Assembly: GCA_937916515.1 (NCBI GenBank)
Contig: CALFSX010000277.1
Location: 1 to 64,000 of the forward strand
Length of the DNA: 64,000 nucleotides
Source: an uncultured Planctomycetaceae bacterium
GTDB lineage: Bacteria > Planctomycetota > Planctomycetia > Planctomycetales > Planctomycetaceae
Direction: 5' to 3'
This document shows positions 63,193 through 64,000 of this stretch, one piece after another. Every line of letters begins with the position of its first letter. Position 1 is the first letter of the stretch. The notes below the pieces were generated by a model. That model worked only from the letters and a program-made list of their open reading frames with translations, searched no databases and was not told the DNA's origin. A program made the position numbers and the translations under genes.

Positions 63193-64000
63193 ATGACTTT
63201 GATTCTTGCCGTAGACGTGGGGAATACTCGAGCCAAATTCGGCGTTTTCGAACGCGGCGGTGCTGCGGTGCCTCAGGCACGTGAAATCGCGGCGACTCCA
63301 TTACGCGGTGAAGCCAATATTTCCGACGTGATTTCCGAATGGCTGGACAAACACGATTTCGAAGAACTGGAATCCTGTATTGTTTCCGGATCGAATCCGC
63401 CTGCTCGAGATGAGCTGGTTAGCAACTGGCCGTTGGAAGATTTGTCGCCGGTGATTGTCAACGATCATCATCAGGTTGACATTGCAATAGACGTCGATTC
63501 GCCATCAACGGTGGGAATTGATCGCCTGTTAACCGCGTTTGCTGTGCGAAAGATGTTCGGCGAAAATCAGCCGATAGTTGTGATTGATTCGGGCACAGCG
63601 ACCACCGTGAATCTGGTGACTTCTGACGGAACCTTTCGAGGCGGTGCGATTTTGCCTGGGCTGAGATTGTCGGCTTATGCATTGCACGACTACACGGCTC
63701 GCCTGCCGCTGATTGACGCAGATCAACTTAGCGACGGCTTAGACAATATCGACGCTCCATTACCCGGGCGAAATACGATCGACGCCATGAAAGCCGGCTT
63801 GTATTGGGGACAGCTGGGTTCGATTAAAGAGATCGCCGCAAGGCTTGCGAGATCTGCTGCAGTTGACTTCAACGATGCTGAATCTGCATTGTACGTGCTG
63901 ACCGGTGGAGGCGGGCGTCAACTGGTGGCTCAACTGCCAAACGCCGTGTTTATTGACAGCCTTGCCCTGCACGGACTGGCCATGCTGGCCGTGCCCGTTG
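63193..64000 (+). CDS. coaX: Type III pantothenate kinase (3' end beyond window)
   Basis: An open frame from ATG 63193 through the right window edge; about 269 codons are seen. It phosphorylates pantothenate in coenzyme A synthesis. Motifs of the type III (CoaX) enzyme are present: AVDVGNTRAKFGVF (phosphate-binding loop), GIDRLL, IDSGTATTVNLV, and GGAILPGLRLSAYALHDYTA followed by RLP. Unlike the type I and II kinases it has no P-loop. It has no evident strong ribosome site; in-frame TTG 63187 lies two codons before the ATG. The stop lies outside the window. Confidence 0.93.
   Translation, partial: MTLILAVDVGNTRAKFGVFERGGAAVPQAREIAATPLRGEANISDVISEWLDKHDFEELESCIVSGSNPPARDELVSNWPLEDLSPVIVNDHHQVDIAIDVDSPSTVGIDRLLTAFAVRKMFGENQPIVVIDSGTATTVNLVTSDGTFRGGAILPGLRLSAYALHDYTARLPLIDADQLSDGLDNIDAPLPGRNTIDAMKAGLYWGQLGSIKEIAARLARSAAVDFNDAESALYVLTGGGGRQLVAQLPNAVFIDSLALHGLAMLAVPV

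Overview
The window looks like a chromosomal segment of a planctomycete (order Planctomycetales, Planctomycetaceae-like). The evidence is a DUF1559 protein with a prepilin-type N-terminus and an H-x9-DG C-terminus, two arylsulfatase-type sulfatases, three FG-GAP/VCBS surface proteins (one a TPR/UnbV protein), a very large bacterial alpha-2-macroglobulin, a redoxin/cytochrome c/copper-monooxygenase fusion, and families of intergenic repeats. The sequence alone does not fix the species. I see no tRNA, rRNA, CRISPR array, phage or transposase gene.

Layout. 1-5.4 kb: an amidohydrolase whose end runs into a repeat, an ABC ATPase and a large membrane protein, all on the minus strand. 5.4-11.2 kb (plus strand): an orphan histidine kinase, a YkgJ-type cysteine-cluster protein, a family-4 glycosyltransferase and an LPG-synthase/flippase-like membrane protein, separated by copies of a dispersed ~130-bp repeat. 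11.4-20.4 kb: an FG-GAP protein (minus), a pseudo-receiver protein, the redoxin/cytochrome/Cu-monooxygenase fusion, DUF1559 plus a small lipoprotein, and the TPR-VCBS-UnbV protein. 20.7-29.9 kb (plus): folE with a membrane protein, a zinc-ribbon membrane protein, a GlcD-GlcF fusion overlapping a MoaD-like gene, a sulfatase and a phytoene-dehydrogenase-like oxidoreductase. 30-34.5 kb: FHA protein and alpha/beta hydrolase (minus), a second sulfatase (minus), and a NUDIX hydrolase (plus). 34.7-41.9 kb: rpsA and lysS (divergent), a small monooxygenase-fold protein, then glpD and a glycerophosphodiesterase (minus). 41.9-59.4 kb (minus): alpha-2-macroglobulin, bL28, a four-gene TolC/adaptor/ATPase/permease efflux operon and a VCBS protein. 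59.5-64 kb: a secreted LolA-like protein, a Uup-type ABC-F ATPase (minus) and a 3'-truncated type III pantothenate kinase.

Genes that work together. The efflux operon is a MacAB-TolC-like pump in which both the adaptor and the outer-membrane component carry EF-hand-like calcium motifs. GDPD and GlpD form a glycerophosphodiester to dihydroxyacetone-phosphate route directly downstream of the macroglobulin. DUF1559, the lipoprotein and the VCBS proteins look like cell-surface components.

The most unusual non-coding content is a dispersed repeat bounded by CTAAC, present in seven copies (two as tandem pairs). It supplies the stop codon of one gene, sits on the stop codon of another and appears to have replaced the start of a third. 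It abuts a second, hairpin-forming repeat family. A 32-bp perfect palindrome, several strong hairpins and a triple ACGAAT inverted repeat were also found.
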